Source of the DNA: Bradysia coprophila
Lineage: Eukaryota > Arthropoda > Insecta > Diptera > Sciaridae
Length of the DNA stretch: 64,000 nt
Assembly: GCF_014529535.1 (NCBI RefSeq)
Contig: NW_023503555.1
Span: 7,564,001 to 7,628,000 of the forward strand
Direction: 5' to 3'
The stretch's first letter is position 1; each line of letters begins with the position of its first letter. Positions 39,769 to 54,785 of the stretch are shown here, piece after piece. Made by a program: the position numbers and the translations under genes. The notes beneath the pieces are model-generated. The model was not told where the DNA came from, searched no databases, and saw nothing but the letters and a program-made list of their open reading frames with translations.

Positions 39769-41967
39769 CCAACCGATATCCAATTTCTGAAAGAAATCCA
39801 AAACTTCAAATTTATTCAGCGAGAATATTGAAACGACATTGCGAACGAAGTAATTTTTCGGTGTCGAGACGATTTCTGTGAAGATTTTGTTTCTTGAATT
39901 TTTGTAAACTTTTTGTTTCGTGTTCGTTTGTAATATTCCACTTGAAGCATTCGCAGACTCTACTTGCTTGTAGCAGGTAAGATTTGCTGTGTTATGAATC
40001 GAGTTTCTGAATAAAAATGTGTTTTCCAACTGTGCTGTAAAATATGTACAACTGTCGAGTGAAAAGTTAGCGAAGAACAACTAGTCGTGGGGAAATCCAC
40101 TGAAAAGAGTTACAAAAAGTTGCATGTGAAATCAAGAGCTGCATCGGAGTCACATTCTAAGAAAAAGTGCATCGGAATTGTATGCCAAAAAAGAATTGCA
40201 AATCGAGTGGCTTACCCATTGGAAATTGTGCAGTTTTGTTACGAACGCCAGCAAACCGAAGGCTAATTTTTTAATTCCATGTAAGTATCTACGTCGCGAT
40301 CTGTGTAATAAGTTTTGCAACTATAACATGAACAACCAAGTTCTTTACTGTGAGACTGCTCGTTGGATCTATAGTTTAAGTTTCCAGTGAGAGGTATAAT
40401 TGAAACGAACTTGTCTGAAGTTCCAAGCATGGAACCGAATGGAAACGTATTTTTACAGTCCAGAATGATCCGATCTCAGTCCCCGGTCAGATCGGGATCG
40501 GACTGCCCAGAAGAATGTTTCCATAATAGTTACGGTGTCTCTCAATAGAATTTCCAATCCAGTTCTCGTGCGACACAGTGCGGTTGAATGAACTTTTGAT
40601 ATTTTCGGATATTATTAGTTAGCTTGAAGCCCTGAACAAGGTTCCACAATTTTTATTTTTATTTCATCCGTACTATCGGTGGCAGCATAACATAGCCCAT
40701 CCAGTATACAGTCCCTGTAGCCCAGGGAAAGTGTTTGAAAACTGTTTGAGATTGCGATAGTAAATACTTTTGAATATGTACGTGAGGTTCATGTTTGAAC
40801 TAACACGCATCGACAAACATACACGATAGTCATTTGAAACGTCTCGATACGAAGGCTTTAGAAAGTACAAGACACACCCCTAAGTGGTGAATCTCGCACA
40901 ATCATGACTTTTGGTTACATGTCGTAAAAGGACGCATACTATGATTCGCGTGTGCGAGACTCCCCGACACCGAAAGCTGTGGCTTAACAACTAATCAGAC
41001 TATACAGTTCACTTTCAGAACTAAAGCTAATAACAAAGGAACTCAATTAGTTCACTCAAAACTTGTACCAGATCGGTACATCCCTTCGAATGGAGGCCGG
41101 TGACCTTTCAAATGACCCTGGTATTGATCATACAGATCGGCCGATATCCTTCTTCTATCAATTATTTAAGCTCTTTGATTATCCACCATATCTGCTCGAC
41201 CTTTCCATTGAAGCCGTGGTCAAACCTCCCTTCTATGCCGTAAAAACGTATATAAAAAATCCATTTTTTCTTTTTATGTCGCGCCACTGGCGACGCGACG
41301 TAAGAAGTTGGACAGACTTCAGAAACCCGTTTTGAGATCTACGAAGTAAGGCATATCCAAACATGTATAAGAAACCTATAGGAAAATCGTTCCGATTTCT
41401 TCGGGACAGTTTTCAATAGGATCCGTCTTAGTCTTTTACAGACCATTTCAAATTGATATGTCTGCAACATATGTAGACGTTTCATTTAACTCCAATTTTA
41501 GCTCCAGGGCATGTATTTAATGAAACGCCTAAAGGTCTATGATGCAAGAACAAGAGATTATCAGAAATTTTTGTTGTAGATGTCGCTATCAATTGAATCA
41601 AGCCGAACGGGAAAGGGTTTAAAATCTAGTCCGACACAACCTCAGACCAGTGCAATTTCAATTAGATTGACGGTCAGAACGTTCAAAGTGATTTTTTGTC
41701 GGTGTGTTTTCGTGGTCTCTGTTTTTATTTTAACTTTTTTTTTTACGAATTTTGATCATTTTTCACAACTTTTACTATTGAAATAGTAAGAAGATGAGGG
41801 TGAGTCTTTCAATTGGAAGTTACAGTAAAATTTCGAATAGTTGGTGTTAGTAGGGACTAACCTCAAACACTTAGGGTGAAACATCAGAATGAAGCTAGCC
41901 ATTGTCTAATGGTCCACCTTCATTCATCAATGTCTCTGGGGATGGAGAAATTTAAAAAATTTATAAA
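39769..41967. repeat. Right copy of the intergenic duplication
   Basis: This holds the 3' flank of copy 2, a 1.5-kb block nearly identical to 35107-36628, and the upstream region of copy 3 with the unoccupied hAT target site. It lacks both the satellite element and the hAT element found in the left copy, so both are polymorphic between the paralogous segments. Confidence 0.85.
41090..41335 (+). CDS. Possible small gene, 81-aa hypothetical protein (copy B)
   Basis: Twin of 35850-36095 with one amino-acid change (Leu to Phe) and a silent change in the Ser codon of FMSRHW. No domain, signal peptide or intron is visible. Called only because both copies remain open. Confidence 0.3.
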   Translation: MEAGDLSNDPGIDHTDRPISFFYQLFKLFDYPPYLLDLSIEAVVKPPFYAVKTYIKNPFFLFMSRHWRRDVRSWTDFRNPF

Positions 41968-43719
<1,752 letters not shown>

Positions 43720-46700
43720 TTTCTCTGTGAAGGAGACGGTTTCTTGAACCTTTTTCTTTCTTGAAATTTTTGAATTTGTTTCGTGTTCGTTTGTAACAGA
43801 CTTTCTGAATAAAAATATGGTTCCGAACTATGCTGTAAAATTATGCGCGAAAAGTAAGCGAAGAACAACTATTTGAAAACATTCTCAGAGGAGATTGTCG
43901 CGGGGCAAACTACTGAAATAAGTTACAAAAAGTTCCGAGCAAACCGAAGGTCAATTTTTAATTCCATGTAACACATGCGTCTCGATCTATGGGATACGTT
44001 TTGCAAAATTGTCCCCCAGTGCCCAGTGTGATGTTTCCACATAGATTTCACAGGAATTTTATGTAAGCGAACTAGAACTAGCTTTGAAATCAGCTGGAAG
44101 CAGAAAATTCGAATTCATCGGTTTTGACGCTGACTTAAGAACTGTTCCTTGTTGTCTCAAATAGTTAATTGCCGCGTTCATTAGTGTAGTAACTTTATGC
44201 TGTTTGTTGGAATTCACGAGTATTTACAAGGATCGAGTGGTTACAACATGATACGAGTTCGAATTTCTCAAGCTGTTGGGTGGGTCAGATCCCTTGACTG
44301 ACTGAACTTCTCAAACGTTTTTGTATTAGCCTCGTAACATTCTGCGAAGCATGATTTATTTCAATACAATGTAATTTTGATGGGAACAAAAACATCATTA
44401 ACAGAAGAACTACTAGAAGAACGGTGTTAATCTTTAATTCTGTTTAATTTCCCTGAAGATCTGACGTTCTGAATCGATACGTAGTCTTAGTTTCATAACT
44501 TCATTTTCTGATACATGCAGGTCTGGTTTTATGCTGACATTAGAGTGTTTTTGTCTATCAAATGGCGAGTCTTAGAAATGCCGTATGTCTTCAATAAAAC
44601 TTAAACTCGTGTAAAATGCGGCCCTCGCTTCACACTCGATAACTTTGTTCTGTTTTATTCGTTTCTGTTAACAAGGCTTTTATTGTTCCATCAGTTATCG
44701 TGTTAACAAAGAACTACTCCAAGATCGTCAGGCCGATTTCGACCATTTTCGAGCTTGATCCCTGCAGAATTGCATTCCCCGTAGAAAAAAAAAAAAGTTT
44801 TCAAAATCGGATCAGTTTCACTCCAGTTAAGCCGATTTCGCCCATTTTCGAACTTGACCTAATTTTATTCCGCGTCCAATTAGAAAAAAAGGTTATTCGG
44901 TTGAGATTTACTCAAGTTATCGTGTTAAGAGTGATATCGCCAAGACTTCAGGCGATTGGGGAACAAGCGGTCTCCGATTTCAATTCTAGGAAACAAGTCT
45001 CTTTCAATTTTTCGAAAAAAAATTATTTTCTGTGAAAAACGTTCAAAAGTAAAGACATGTCAGAGGGTACCGAAAACATTTTTTGGCAATAACTCAAGAA
45101 AAAATTATTTTAAATTGTTGTAATGTTATACGAATGTCGGCGTTGGAAAGACCTACAGGTAGAGTATACGCATTGGCTGGTGCGAGTACATCCACGAGAG
45201 TTATGACTAAAAATATAGTGAATGTTCGGAGAGTCCGCCTTCCTTGCAGCTTCGATGTTCCACGGAGCTGAGTATGGGGCGCTGTAGCTTGCCTCACCCA
45301 CTATTGTTCCACAAAAAATGAACCAAGTAATTTTGCTGCAAGTCTGCAATCTTAAGAGAACTGTGAGTTTGGTTGCTAGAGAGAGTATTAGTAAAGACCC
45401 ATGACTTACAGTCAAGGCAATAATTTCAACTCTTTGTAATACATGTCATTGGTATTCAGTTCATTAAAAGTTGTTTACATTTCGATACATTTGCCATTCC
45501 TTAGACGAGTTAACTATGAACCCGGTCCACCTATCAGTATGACACAGTTTATTTATTGCTCTCTAGCCGGAAAGTTTGAAGGATACAGTTCAGAAAGGTA
45601 TCACATTTGCTGTAATCGCCAGTTAAAACTTATTTAAGCTGCTAATTCTGTTCAAAAATTTTGTGATAGTCTGTGAGGGCTCTTAACACTGAGTGGTTTG
45701 GGTAAAGCTCGAAGAACCGTTTGCTTTTTCGCATGCCAATCAGACTGGCAATAATATTTCGGCTGTCGCAATAGAGATCGGATGATCGACAGTCAGGTAG
45801 CCAGTCCGGCCCAGGCTCTAAGTGTCACTAAGTAATCCAAAAACATTCTAGGAAACCTTAATTCCTTAACCTTACACAATGTTTGGTGTCAATTTACCAC
45901 TGGTTAATTGCCAATCCAGCTCTCACACTCACGGATCTTGTCAATGGCAGCGATGTTAAACACAAACCCCCATTTCAAATTTTTGAAATAAATTTATTTC
46001 AATTTATTTATCGCAGCAATGGTCTGCTGTATTTAATTCAAGCAATTAATAGTATATGCAGCAGTGTAACACGGTATTGAATAGTAAAATTTGTTGCATC
46101 ATTCAATTGTACGTAGAGAGAAAATATTTAGCGTCGCAGTGGTCACCTTTGTACAATTTCTATCAAAAAAGTGTAGAACGGAAAAAAATTGATTTGGTGA
46201 AGTTCAAACAATCAACGTATGATGCACACGGCACACCGTATTTGACTTAGATAAAACTCATTTCACCCGCAACATATTTACGCTCGTACATGTGGTGAGT
46301 TCTTGGACGCTGATATGTTTTCCATAAAGTACGTTACACTGCATCGGCATTCCGCTTTCGGCTATAAAGCCTTTCAAAATAGGTCTCCAAACCACTGTTC
46401 TCTAGAGTACCACAAGTTCGTTTGGGTTCCAAATATTCGCACGTATTTACCGAACAGTTTTACAAATAGGTCAAGCCTGTTTTTGATAAGGCTTTAAGGA
46501 TTTTACATCAAAAACGATATGTAGCTTTTCCCAACCGTATCATTAAATCTGGTACTTCACTTGTTTTAAGTAATCTTTCATATTCACCTATCTTTAGTGA
46601 GCTTAGGGCGTTATTCATGCAAACGTTTACATTGCCATGTGAAGCGCCTTAACCTTGACCTTGGAAAATCTCGTACTTCATTAGTTTAATAGGTCACTTT

Positions 46701-48090
46701 CATACGGCTGTAAGCTTTGGGTATGTCACTGCTTTTAATTTGTTTCTTTTCTATCTGCTCCTTTGTGTGACGTTCACTCTAACGTTGGTGCGTTTCCTAT
46801 TCCTTGAAGTACCATACGTATATGTATGACTACTCGCACCACCATAGCATGGGTATGATCGAGTAAATTTTACCTTAATCGTTCGATTTTTATCATATCA
46901 ATAAAATGTTTTTTAGTCGAAAATAGCATTGGTGCAAGGTATCATCAAGGTGCAAATAAATATAAATGCATTGTTAGTGTCTGGATGTTTCCCCTTATTA
47001 TACATAAAAAAAACGAATAAAAATGAAACAAAAATTGTAAATTCAACATCTGCTTTCACATTCGATGTAATTATTTTTGGGCCAATTTTTTTGTTTTGTT
47101 TTCGTTATCTATTCTCGAAAAGAAATATTAATGGCAACCCACCTCATCATCATCAGCTGCTTATTCTAATTGTCTAACGTCGGTTTTTTTGAGTGCGTAA
47201 ATGCGTTTTGCTAAGTATGAAATTAGGACTGTTTGGAATAGCAAATAAATTTACAGCGGACGTCAGTGAAATATAGGAAGTGAAAAGCCATGAATAAAAA
47301 GGTCTTGCATTGGATAGTACCTGATGACACAACACCGCTCGATGTAAGTGAACCTGACAAATTATTTTCATTATTTAAATGGATGTTTCTGAGGTTTGTG
47401 TTAGTTATGACCAAAGAATAGGGGCTTCGATTTCAGCGAATACTACATGAGTGTCTCTGCTCTCATCATTCGTATACTATTAAGATCATTCATAAATAAC
47501 GTCATCATATTCTTTCAAGATACTTCCGTAATTTGCATAGGAAACTTAGTGAAAATTTTAAACAAAAGAATTCGCTGTATAGCACACGCGTTACAATGCT
47601 GGCACAATATTTCCTCTTTACTACCATTTCTCATAATCAGTAAGTCATAAACATATGCTCCAGTAACTGGAGTCCAGTTTGAATATCTTTATTTGAGAAT
47701 CGCATTTTTGACACATGATGCCCATTTGTGACACTAATTCCACACTTTCGTTCCACGCACTCATTCCACACACTTATTACACACTGTGGAATCCACAGAC
47801 TCATTTCACAAACACATTTTACTAACTCATTTCACGCACTCATTTCACACGATTTCTATTTTCATAAACATTCACGTTTAGTGGCAAAGGTACCGCAAGG
47901 TAGAGTGGTGAATTTGTATTGAAGTTAACTCTATTCTGAAGAGAATAGGAAACTGCCACACCCCGAATTTGTATTGTGTGCCAAAATACCCTACCATGCT
48001 TAATAAAAAGCCACTGACTTGTATGAATATCAATGGACTGGTATCAACTTTTGAATTTAGTCCAACCAGGTCGCCAAGGCAGAGCTATCT

Positions 48091-48247
48091 AAAGCAACCG
48101 CATACACCTTATTTACAAAATTAGGAGGCCTAAAATCGCAGAGAAGGTACGCTTGAAAATTTCGTTATATTAGAAGTGTATGGAATGCAGCGTACACTGT
48201 CCGATATTTTGACTCCTAATTTTGTAAACACAGTTAAGTGTTGCTTT
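48091..48247. mobile_element. 157-bp MITE
   Basis: AAAGCAACCGCATACACCTT...TTTACAAAATTAGGAG is mirrored by CTCCTAATTTTGTAAAC...TTGCTTT. The left half also matches the host element at 27585-30730 (GTACGCTTGA, TTAGAAGTGTATG), so this is an uninterrupted short member of that family. Confidence 0.8.
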
Positions 48248-49851
48248 AGCATTACTATTTTTAGTCAATGCTCTCATGTCTCATTTTCTATGGTTCTTTC
48301 AATCATTAATTAGTTTAGAAGCGTCGTACACCTCAATTTGCATTTGGTTAATTTGAATTTTTCTTAGATTATCAGATCAGGTATGCGTATGGTCAGATCA
48401 TCCAAATCTGGATAAATCTAAGAAATTCATTTGGTGCACTATGTGGTGCAGATAAAAATCAGAACGAAATTTGCATTTTTATTAAAAACATAGTCGATGT
48501 CGATGTCTAGCTTAAAATAATTTACGGAGGAAAAAAATGTACAGCAAAATCCATGCATGAAAGCATATCAAAACTGCCCCGAAAGCGCTTAACTTCAGCA
48601 CTCATTTTATATATGAAAAACAAATGAAAAATGACGAATAATGAATTTTGGTGGAAGCCATTAGTTTGTTGATTTGTGAAGGAGACAAAAAAACATTTGA
48701 ATAAAAAATGACGACAAAAAAGGTCTTATAAATATAAAATTTTGCATGTCTAGAAACGAGAGAAATTGTTGTGGCGAAAGCTTATCCAAAGCGTGAATCT
48801 ACTATAAAGGTTTTATCATGCAATCCACTTACCTTGAAAACAATATCATTACACTCTGTAATTTATACATTGTTAAAACTCAATTCGAATAAAATGTGAA
48901 ATGAACAGAATGAAAAAAAAAAGAAAAAAATCCTCCCGAATATAAATCACACCCTATTGAGTGTGGTGAAATGTTTAAAGACTTTCGTGAGATTTACGAG
49001 ACATGTTAAGAGTTTTCCCTTTTCCACTGTCGAAATGTTCAAAGATCGAGAACTTTTCATCGTGAATTTCAAATCTCCATTTCCTTTAACAGTGTAACGA
49101 TAATTCTATAAGTGCTGTATGAAATACACGAAAACCTGCTCAAACCAAAAAGTAAAATAGAAAAAAAATTAGCACGAAAGTTATACATGAAATTTTGTGT
49201 TTCGTGAAAATGTTGGTTATACTAGGCGAATGTAATAGAACTATTAATTTGTTCCTTGCAAAATTTACATTCTAAGCACAGCGAATTATGAAATTACGTT
49301 CGAGCATGACCTTCATACGTTGGTGATTTGTTTTTCTTTAATTATATACGTAACAGCATAAATCCAGGCATATTTCAACAATGTTATTAATGATTACAGT
49401 TGTGGACAGCTTTGCACATTGTACTTTTTCGAAAATTTTTGAAAATTCTCCAAACTCGTGAAATTCTTAAAGTTGATGAAAATTCTCGAAAATTTTGAAA
49501 ATTCACGAACCTTTTCGGGGTCCTTGAAATTCGTGAAAATTTTCAACATTTATGAGATTTCTCAGAATTCTTGAGATTCTTTAAAATTCGTGGGAAATGT
49601 AAAAAATTTTCTTGTAATTTTGGAAATTTTTACAAATTTCTAGAAAATTCTTGGATTCTGGAAATTTGATTTTTTTTGTAAATTCTCTAGATTCTAGAAA
49701 ACTCTTGAAAATTATCGTCGACAAAATTGTCATTATTGTTATATTAAATCAACATCCATGTGTCAACTAACTCAAAATAATCTGGCAAACATATGATGAA
49801 GTAGTAGATTTCGTATCAATCTTCTGGAAATACTTGTAACAAAAGAAACTG

Positions 49852-49923
49852 AGAAATGATTACAGATGGCGTTGTTTTCGTTCAGCCGGTTTGGTCAGCG
49901 CAGCGCCATCTGTTATCATTTCA
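49852..49923. repeat. Hairpin carrying two facing AGATGGCG motifs
   Basis: GAAATGATTACAGATGGCG (49853) and CGCCATCTGTTATCATTTC (to 49922) are inverted with one mismatch and a ~32-bp loop. The right arm reads AGATGGCGC on the minus strand, resembling the core of the insect CTCF site. It may be a small MITE or an insulator-like site. Confidence 0.6.
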
Positions 49924-51260
49924 ACTCTATAAACTGTACTATAAACATATGTCGAATGTGAAAGGTAGGTAAGAAATGATGAAGTAACGAAGAAGAAGTG
50001 ATTTGAGTATACGATTTGTACTGTGGCTGCACGTTATTATTCATCTATTCATCGAATGAGCTTTTGTTATGCTTCAAGGAGCAATCATTGTAAGTAATAC
50101 CTGTACAAGGATTTTAAAGAATAATTTGTCAAAGTGCATAGCACTGCTCCAAGCATTAGCAAATGTCATATGTAGAAAAGCCTCCAAATTTTTGGTACAT
50201 GTATGCGAGTACCAAGAGAGCATCACTCCTGCAATAACGAAAGAAATGAAAAGTCTACTTTAATTCAATCAGTCTCAATCTTCAGGACAATTTTTGCCTG
50301 GAGTCTTTGAACTGTCAGAACGAAATGTTCTCAGCTTGTATGTGTCAGTCCAAGCAAGATTGAGCCCATATAATAAAATTGGTAGCGCACCTCCAATGTG
50401 TACGCTATATCGACATATTAACTATATTTTCGTTACGAGACGAATTCCCACCATCTGATGCCAATTAAAAATCCGCACAGTTATCCAAATCCGCTCACAG
50501 TCTCTACCAACATCAATCCACAATCGTGTGTGATTATGTTTTTTATTCGGCTAAATTGAGTCTTCCCTTTTCGGAGTCTGTGGGAAACCGATTTCGTATA
50601 GAATCAAAACGCGAATGTTTAATCGAAATTAATTACCAAAAAATGCCTTGTGCCCCGTATCCATCAAACGAATAACAGGAGAGAAAAAAGAAATGAAAGA
50701 AAAAACATTTTTTACCAGTTTATGGCTAAAAAAACAACACAATTGACCTACCCGCAGTTTTTATTCGAACCGTACGATGAGGGTAAAAACTGCATCGAAA
50801 CGTTTTCTTTCGAACGAAATTTATAAATTGAATATTATCACATGACAGAACTTATTTTATGCAACGGTGTAGGGTGTATATAGCGTAAGTGAATAAAAAA
50901 CCCAACAATCTTGCGATCAAATCTAATTATGAGGAACACTGTTGATGTTTTGGAAATATATCAGTGGGTTATTCGGTGGTGTTTTTATTTTTTTTTGTCA
51001 AATTACGAATAGCATATGGTTGGTATACATGAATCGCCAATTTGGGTATAACGTGTTCGGATCAAAATTGTTTAACTTATGGTCGCAAATGTTCTCTTGT
51101 CACGAAATGCAATATTAGTCGAATTTGTGCCCGAAAAAAAATTTAATTTTGTGATTCTCCAGCAACTATGATGTGCTTGTGAGAAAAAAAACCTTTAACA
51201 GACGGTAAGCATATTAATTGTCGCATCTTTTACATCTTTTGTTCAACTATTCTAATGTTT

Positions 51261-51380
51261 TGATACAAAATCTGTTACTTCATTTGTTAAACCATTCATT
51301 TTGCTGTAAAAGACCACAGTGCAGTGAATGTCATGGGTGATTTTTGTCGTCGATGTCGTTAACAGACGAAATATCCGCTT
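51261..51380 (+). repeat. ~120-bp dispersed repeat, copy 1 of 4
   Basis: It begins TGATACAAAATCTGTTACTT, with CATTTGTT, TTTTGCTGTAAAAGACC and TTGTCGTCGATGTCGTTAACAGACG following. The same order is found near 54670, 58980 and 62624. It is not part of any gene seen. Confidence 0.65.
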
Positions 51381-52101
51381 CATTACTCTTGACTCATCGA
51401 CCTGTTTTGGCGAGTGTTAGCTTTGCGGGATGAGCCGAGTGGAGTAATCACACAAGCCAAAACAATAACTTACAAGCAATTACGTAAGATTGCCATTAAG
51501 TCCCCATTCGTCAAAATAAAAATTTGGAATCTCGGACGTAATGTATACTATTACATGCTTGTGTACGCTTACTGCATTTTGCTGTCACAAACAGTCGAAT
51601 CGCTTGAACAGATCTTTAGTCAACGATCCGATTCTAAAACTAAAATCGAGAGCGGAGGCAACTAACATTTCTTTGTTATGTCCAATAAATTCATTTCCGA
51701 TCCATCCGAATAATCTTTCGATACCACTTGACCAAAAAATAGCAATGCCAAGAAACTGCAGACGAAGGAGTAGCTGTCTGAACGAGTTTGATAGATTTTC
51801 CGGATTTCAACAGAATCAACAGAATTCACACTAAAACTCTAATTTTTTATACCTAGTTATGTCAATGACTATTAGTCGGTTTTATCGATAACAGATGAAT
51901 AGCTGGCTGAGTACACAAAAATCCTAGTTAACAAGGACAAGAACTGTGCAAGAATAAATTGATCAAGTTTGCAATAGAAGAAAAACGTCGCTTGTCTTTG
52001 CCTTCATTTTTAATTTTTATTAATAAATTGGTAACACATTTTTCCGTTGATTCTTGTTGATATAAGCGTATTGCCTTATTGGGTTCCACGGAACTGACTT
52101 G

Positions 52102-52430
52102 TTATAACACGTCCGGATGAAGCGATAGCCGCTTAAGAAATTCTCTTTCCCTAGAGCCTAGTGCCCTTTGTCCTATTGGATTTAAATTCTTATCTAAAAA
52201 CACTGCACTATTGGCGTCAAATTTAACCAAAGAACCATCTTGCCTTCTAACGCCCTTACACGATCTAACAACTACTGGTGTCTTAACGTCACCTCCTCTC
52301 TGCGGTGTCGCGCATACATGCTGTGGAAATTTATTTTTATTTAAATGAAAAATCATTTAAGTTTTAAATTTTTCCCATATTATCATACCTGTAAAAGTAA
52401 CCCGATAATTACCAATGCTACCAATTTCAT
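52102..52430 (-). CDS. Small secreted protein, left member of a divergent pair
   Basis: Two exons (52430-52389, 52320-52102) give 86 aa. Exon 1 is exactly a signal peptide start ([14 protein letters not shown]), and the 68-bp intron separates it from the mature part. The mature protein has two Cys (HVCATP and RSCKG), then QDGSLVKFD, a strongly conserved [12 protein letters not shown] and an LKRLSLHP end. Its partner at 52923-53253 shares [11 protein letters not shown] and the same exon layout. The C.....FLD.....R.L...E...F pattern faintly recalls pepsin-inhibitor-3-type repeats; that is a weak guess. No function is claimed. Poly(A) signal at 52016-52021 (plus-strand TTTATT). Confidence 0.85.
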
Positions 52431-52922
52431 GTTACGTTGTGTGATCACACTTACAGTGTTGAATCGTGATTAATGTACCTCGGTTTTCTGTGGACTTTTT
52501 ATCGACTTATCACTTTTTATCGACAATTTAAGGAAACATTCTTACCAACTGTTGCGATGTTTATGCGATGTTCTACTCTTAAAATAGAGACTCAACAATA
52601 TTTATATTTACACAATATTTTACTGCAATATAACAATTACCCGTTTTTCCGTTCCAGTTTTCATTTGCTTCCGATTTCAACTCGTAAACATTTGAGTAAG
52701 CTGGTTCTGAAAAATGGTTCAATGTGCATTATCACAATATTCAGCATAAATATTGTTGAACCTTTATTTTAAGAGTAGAACATCGCATAAACATCGCAAC
52801 AGTTGCTAAAAAGGTTTGTTTAAATTGTCGATAAAAAGTTGTTATAAAAGTCCATGTCGGAAAACAGAGGTACATTAATCACGATTGAAGACTGTAAGGT
52901 GAGGTGCGACATACACCGAAAA
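52431..52922. promoter_or_regulatory. Divergent promoter built from ~155-bp inverted copies
   Basis: 52431-52586 and 52765-52922 are inverted copies sharing GTACATTAATCACGATT, TTAAATTGTCGATAAAAAG and GCATAAACATCGCAACAGTT. Between them is ~180 bp of unique sequence. The right copy has TATAAAAG at 52843-52850, ~73 bp before the start codon; the left has GATAAAAA at the matching place. Each arm probably carries its own gene's promoter. Confidence 0.8.
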
Positions 52923-53253
52923 ATGAAACTGGTAGCTCTACTAACAATAGCAATTTTCGGATTACTGTTACAGGTATAGAAATATGGAAAAAATTGAAAA
53001 CTTAAATCATTTTTCTGTTAAAAATAAAAATACATTTTTGCAGCATGTACGTGCAACACCACAGAGTGGAAGTGACGCTGTAGATATTAGAAAGTGTCAT
53101 CCCTATAAAAGGCCAGATGGTTCTCACATTGTATTTGACGAAAAAAGTGTTTTATTTTTGGATAAGAATCTAAATCCAGCAGGACAACGGGAACTAACTC
53201 GTAATGAAATGCAATTCTTTAGAAAGATATCACTACACACGGAGCTGGTCTAA
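52923..53253 (+). CDS. Small secreted protein, right member of a divergent pair
   Basis: Two exons (52923-52973, 53044-53253) give 86 aa, the same total as its partner although the exons differ in length (17+69 against 14+72). The signal sequence MKLVALLTIAIFGLLLQ occupies exon 1. The mature part (HVRATPQSG, a single Cys in [29 protein letters not shown]) is about half identical to the partner. The first mature Cys of the partner is Arg here, so a disulphide within the monomer cannot be conserved. Possible weak poly(A) signal ATTAAA at ~53295. No family is recognised with confidence. Confidence 0.85.
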
Positions 53254-53364
53254 TAATTCAGTTATGTGGAAATAGTGTAACACTATTATGTAGAATTAAA
53301 TTCGCAAAAATGTGCGAAATTTTGCAAAAATTCGTAGTTCAACATAATATGCCCTGGTGGCATC

Positions 53365-53404
53365 GGATAATCTCGCACACGGGCCAGCGTGTGCCAGATT
53401 ATCC
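53365..53404. repeat. 17-bp-arm hairpin
   Basis: GGATAATCTCGCACACG and CGTGTGCCAGATTATCC pair with one mismatch around a 6-nt loop, ~110 bp downstream of the right secreted gene. It could act as a 3' structure, or simply be a tiny MITE relic. Confidence 0.7.
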
Positions 53405-53499
53405 TTCTACGGGTGAATTTGGCACACAATCAAAATTCAGTATTATTATTGTGGTATTATTATGGGAGTTTAAAAACAAAAGCTCGAAATTTTTAAAGA

Positions 53500-53960
53500 G
53501 CAATTACGTAGGCATCAATGCCGGTAATTGGTACGTATCTCTTCCCGAACCCAGAGATTTAACGAGTTTTAACAGACTTTTTTTGTTCTCGTCTCACCAA
53601 ATGCAATTATTGAGATCTTCAAGGGTCAGTTCCTATGTTTTGGACACTCTTCACCTCAGAAATTGATACCTACATCTTCCAAGTTCTCCTATGCGTAGGG
53701 CAGGCCTCACCTCGGAAATTTATAATTACATCTTCTAAGTTCTAGAGCGTAGAGATTCAACGAGCTTCCATATGACTTTTTGCTCTATTTCATGAAAAAT
53801 TGTCATAATTGAGATCGTCAGAGGTCAGTTCCTATGTGTAGGGCACTCTTCACATCAGAAGTTGGTAATACATCTTCCATGTTCTAGAACCTAGGAATTC
53901 AACGAACTTCTATTCGACTTTTTGCTCTATTTCATCAAAAAATCGTCATAATTGAGATCG
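53500..53960. repeat. Diverged tandem repeat, two to three units
   Basis: GTCAGTTCCTATGT, GGGCACTCTTCAC, TACATCTTCC.TGTTCTAGA, ATTCAACGA.CTTC and ACTTTTTGCTCTATTTCAT recur in order, unit ~150-200 bp. No coding meaning is seen. Confidence 0.75.
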
Positions 53961-54664
53961 TCAGAGTTTACTTATACCTTTCCAAATCACTTTTATTTAT
54001 CAAAATTGACTAAGAATTGGCCATTATCATTCAACAAAGTTGAGGAATTTTCCGGTACACTTTTTCTTGGAACATAAGTACCGCCGCCAGTTTTTTTTTT
54101 TTCAAGAAAAAAGTCCTTTCATAATATTTTAGCATTGAATGACTCTAACTAACGCAAAAATAAAATCTCAGAAAAGTCATCGGGATCGCGAGATATTCCA
54201 CTTTTAAGTTTTTCATACAAATGGCTTTTCCGGCCGGAAAATCGATTTTCCATTTTCCGGAACAAAATTTAGTTCTATACTTTTTCACTACAAACAACAT
54301 GCGATATCAAAAAAATTCGAAAATCGAAAAGCAAGCGGAGCCACTTTTTCTGACACAAGCACCTGGACTATTATTAAAGTGGTTCACTGTTCACTATTTG
54401 TAGTTTCGCATGTAACTCTTCGCAACTGTTTTGTGTTGTTTGTCCGTCGGGAAGAATGCGCAATTTTTTAATTATTTCCATGCGTTATTCGACGTCTGAA
54501 TTTTTTCCGTATGCGTCGTGGATGCGTTCTTCAAACAAGATCAGATTTTTGTAACGTAACACGTGAAATTTCTTTTTGAGTAAATTTTGTTTTTAACCTG
54601 TCACATTACCGTCTATATTAACAATTTCACTATTCAAACTATTACTTCAATGTTTTCAGAGATT

Positions 54665-54785
54665 GATTTCAGAAATCTTTTACTTCATTTGTTTGGATTT
54701 GGAACATGCTTTTTGCTTTATAAAACCTCTTTTAGTCAGAGCTTGTCATTTATTATTGTTGTCGTTGTTGATAATAGATGACGCC
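54665..54785 (+). repeat. ~120-bp dispersed repeat, copy 2 of 4
   Basis: AATCTTTTACTTCATTTGTT is followed by TTTTTGCTTTATAAAACC and TTGTTGTCGTTGTTGATAAT, the same order as at 51261. Confidence 0.55.

Larger units (their letters stand above)
43720..52101. other. Gene-poor A+T-rich region with scattered repeats
   Basis: The first ~300 bp is the diverged 3' flank of zinc-finger copy 3. Near 44725 and 44830 a ~105-bp unit containing GCCGATTTCG.CCATTTTCGA is duplicated in tandem. Around 47726-47860, ACTCATTTCACAC-like phrases repeat. 49420-49700 is a GAAAATTC-rich low-complexity run. A MITE and a hairpin are listed separately. No reading frame is convincing as a gene. Confidence 0.5.
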
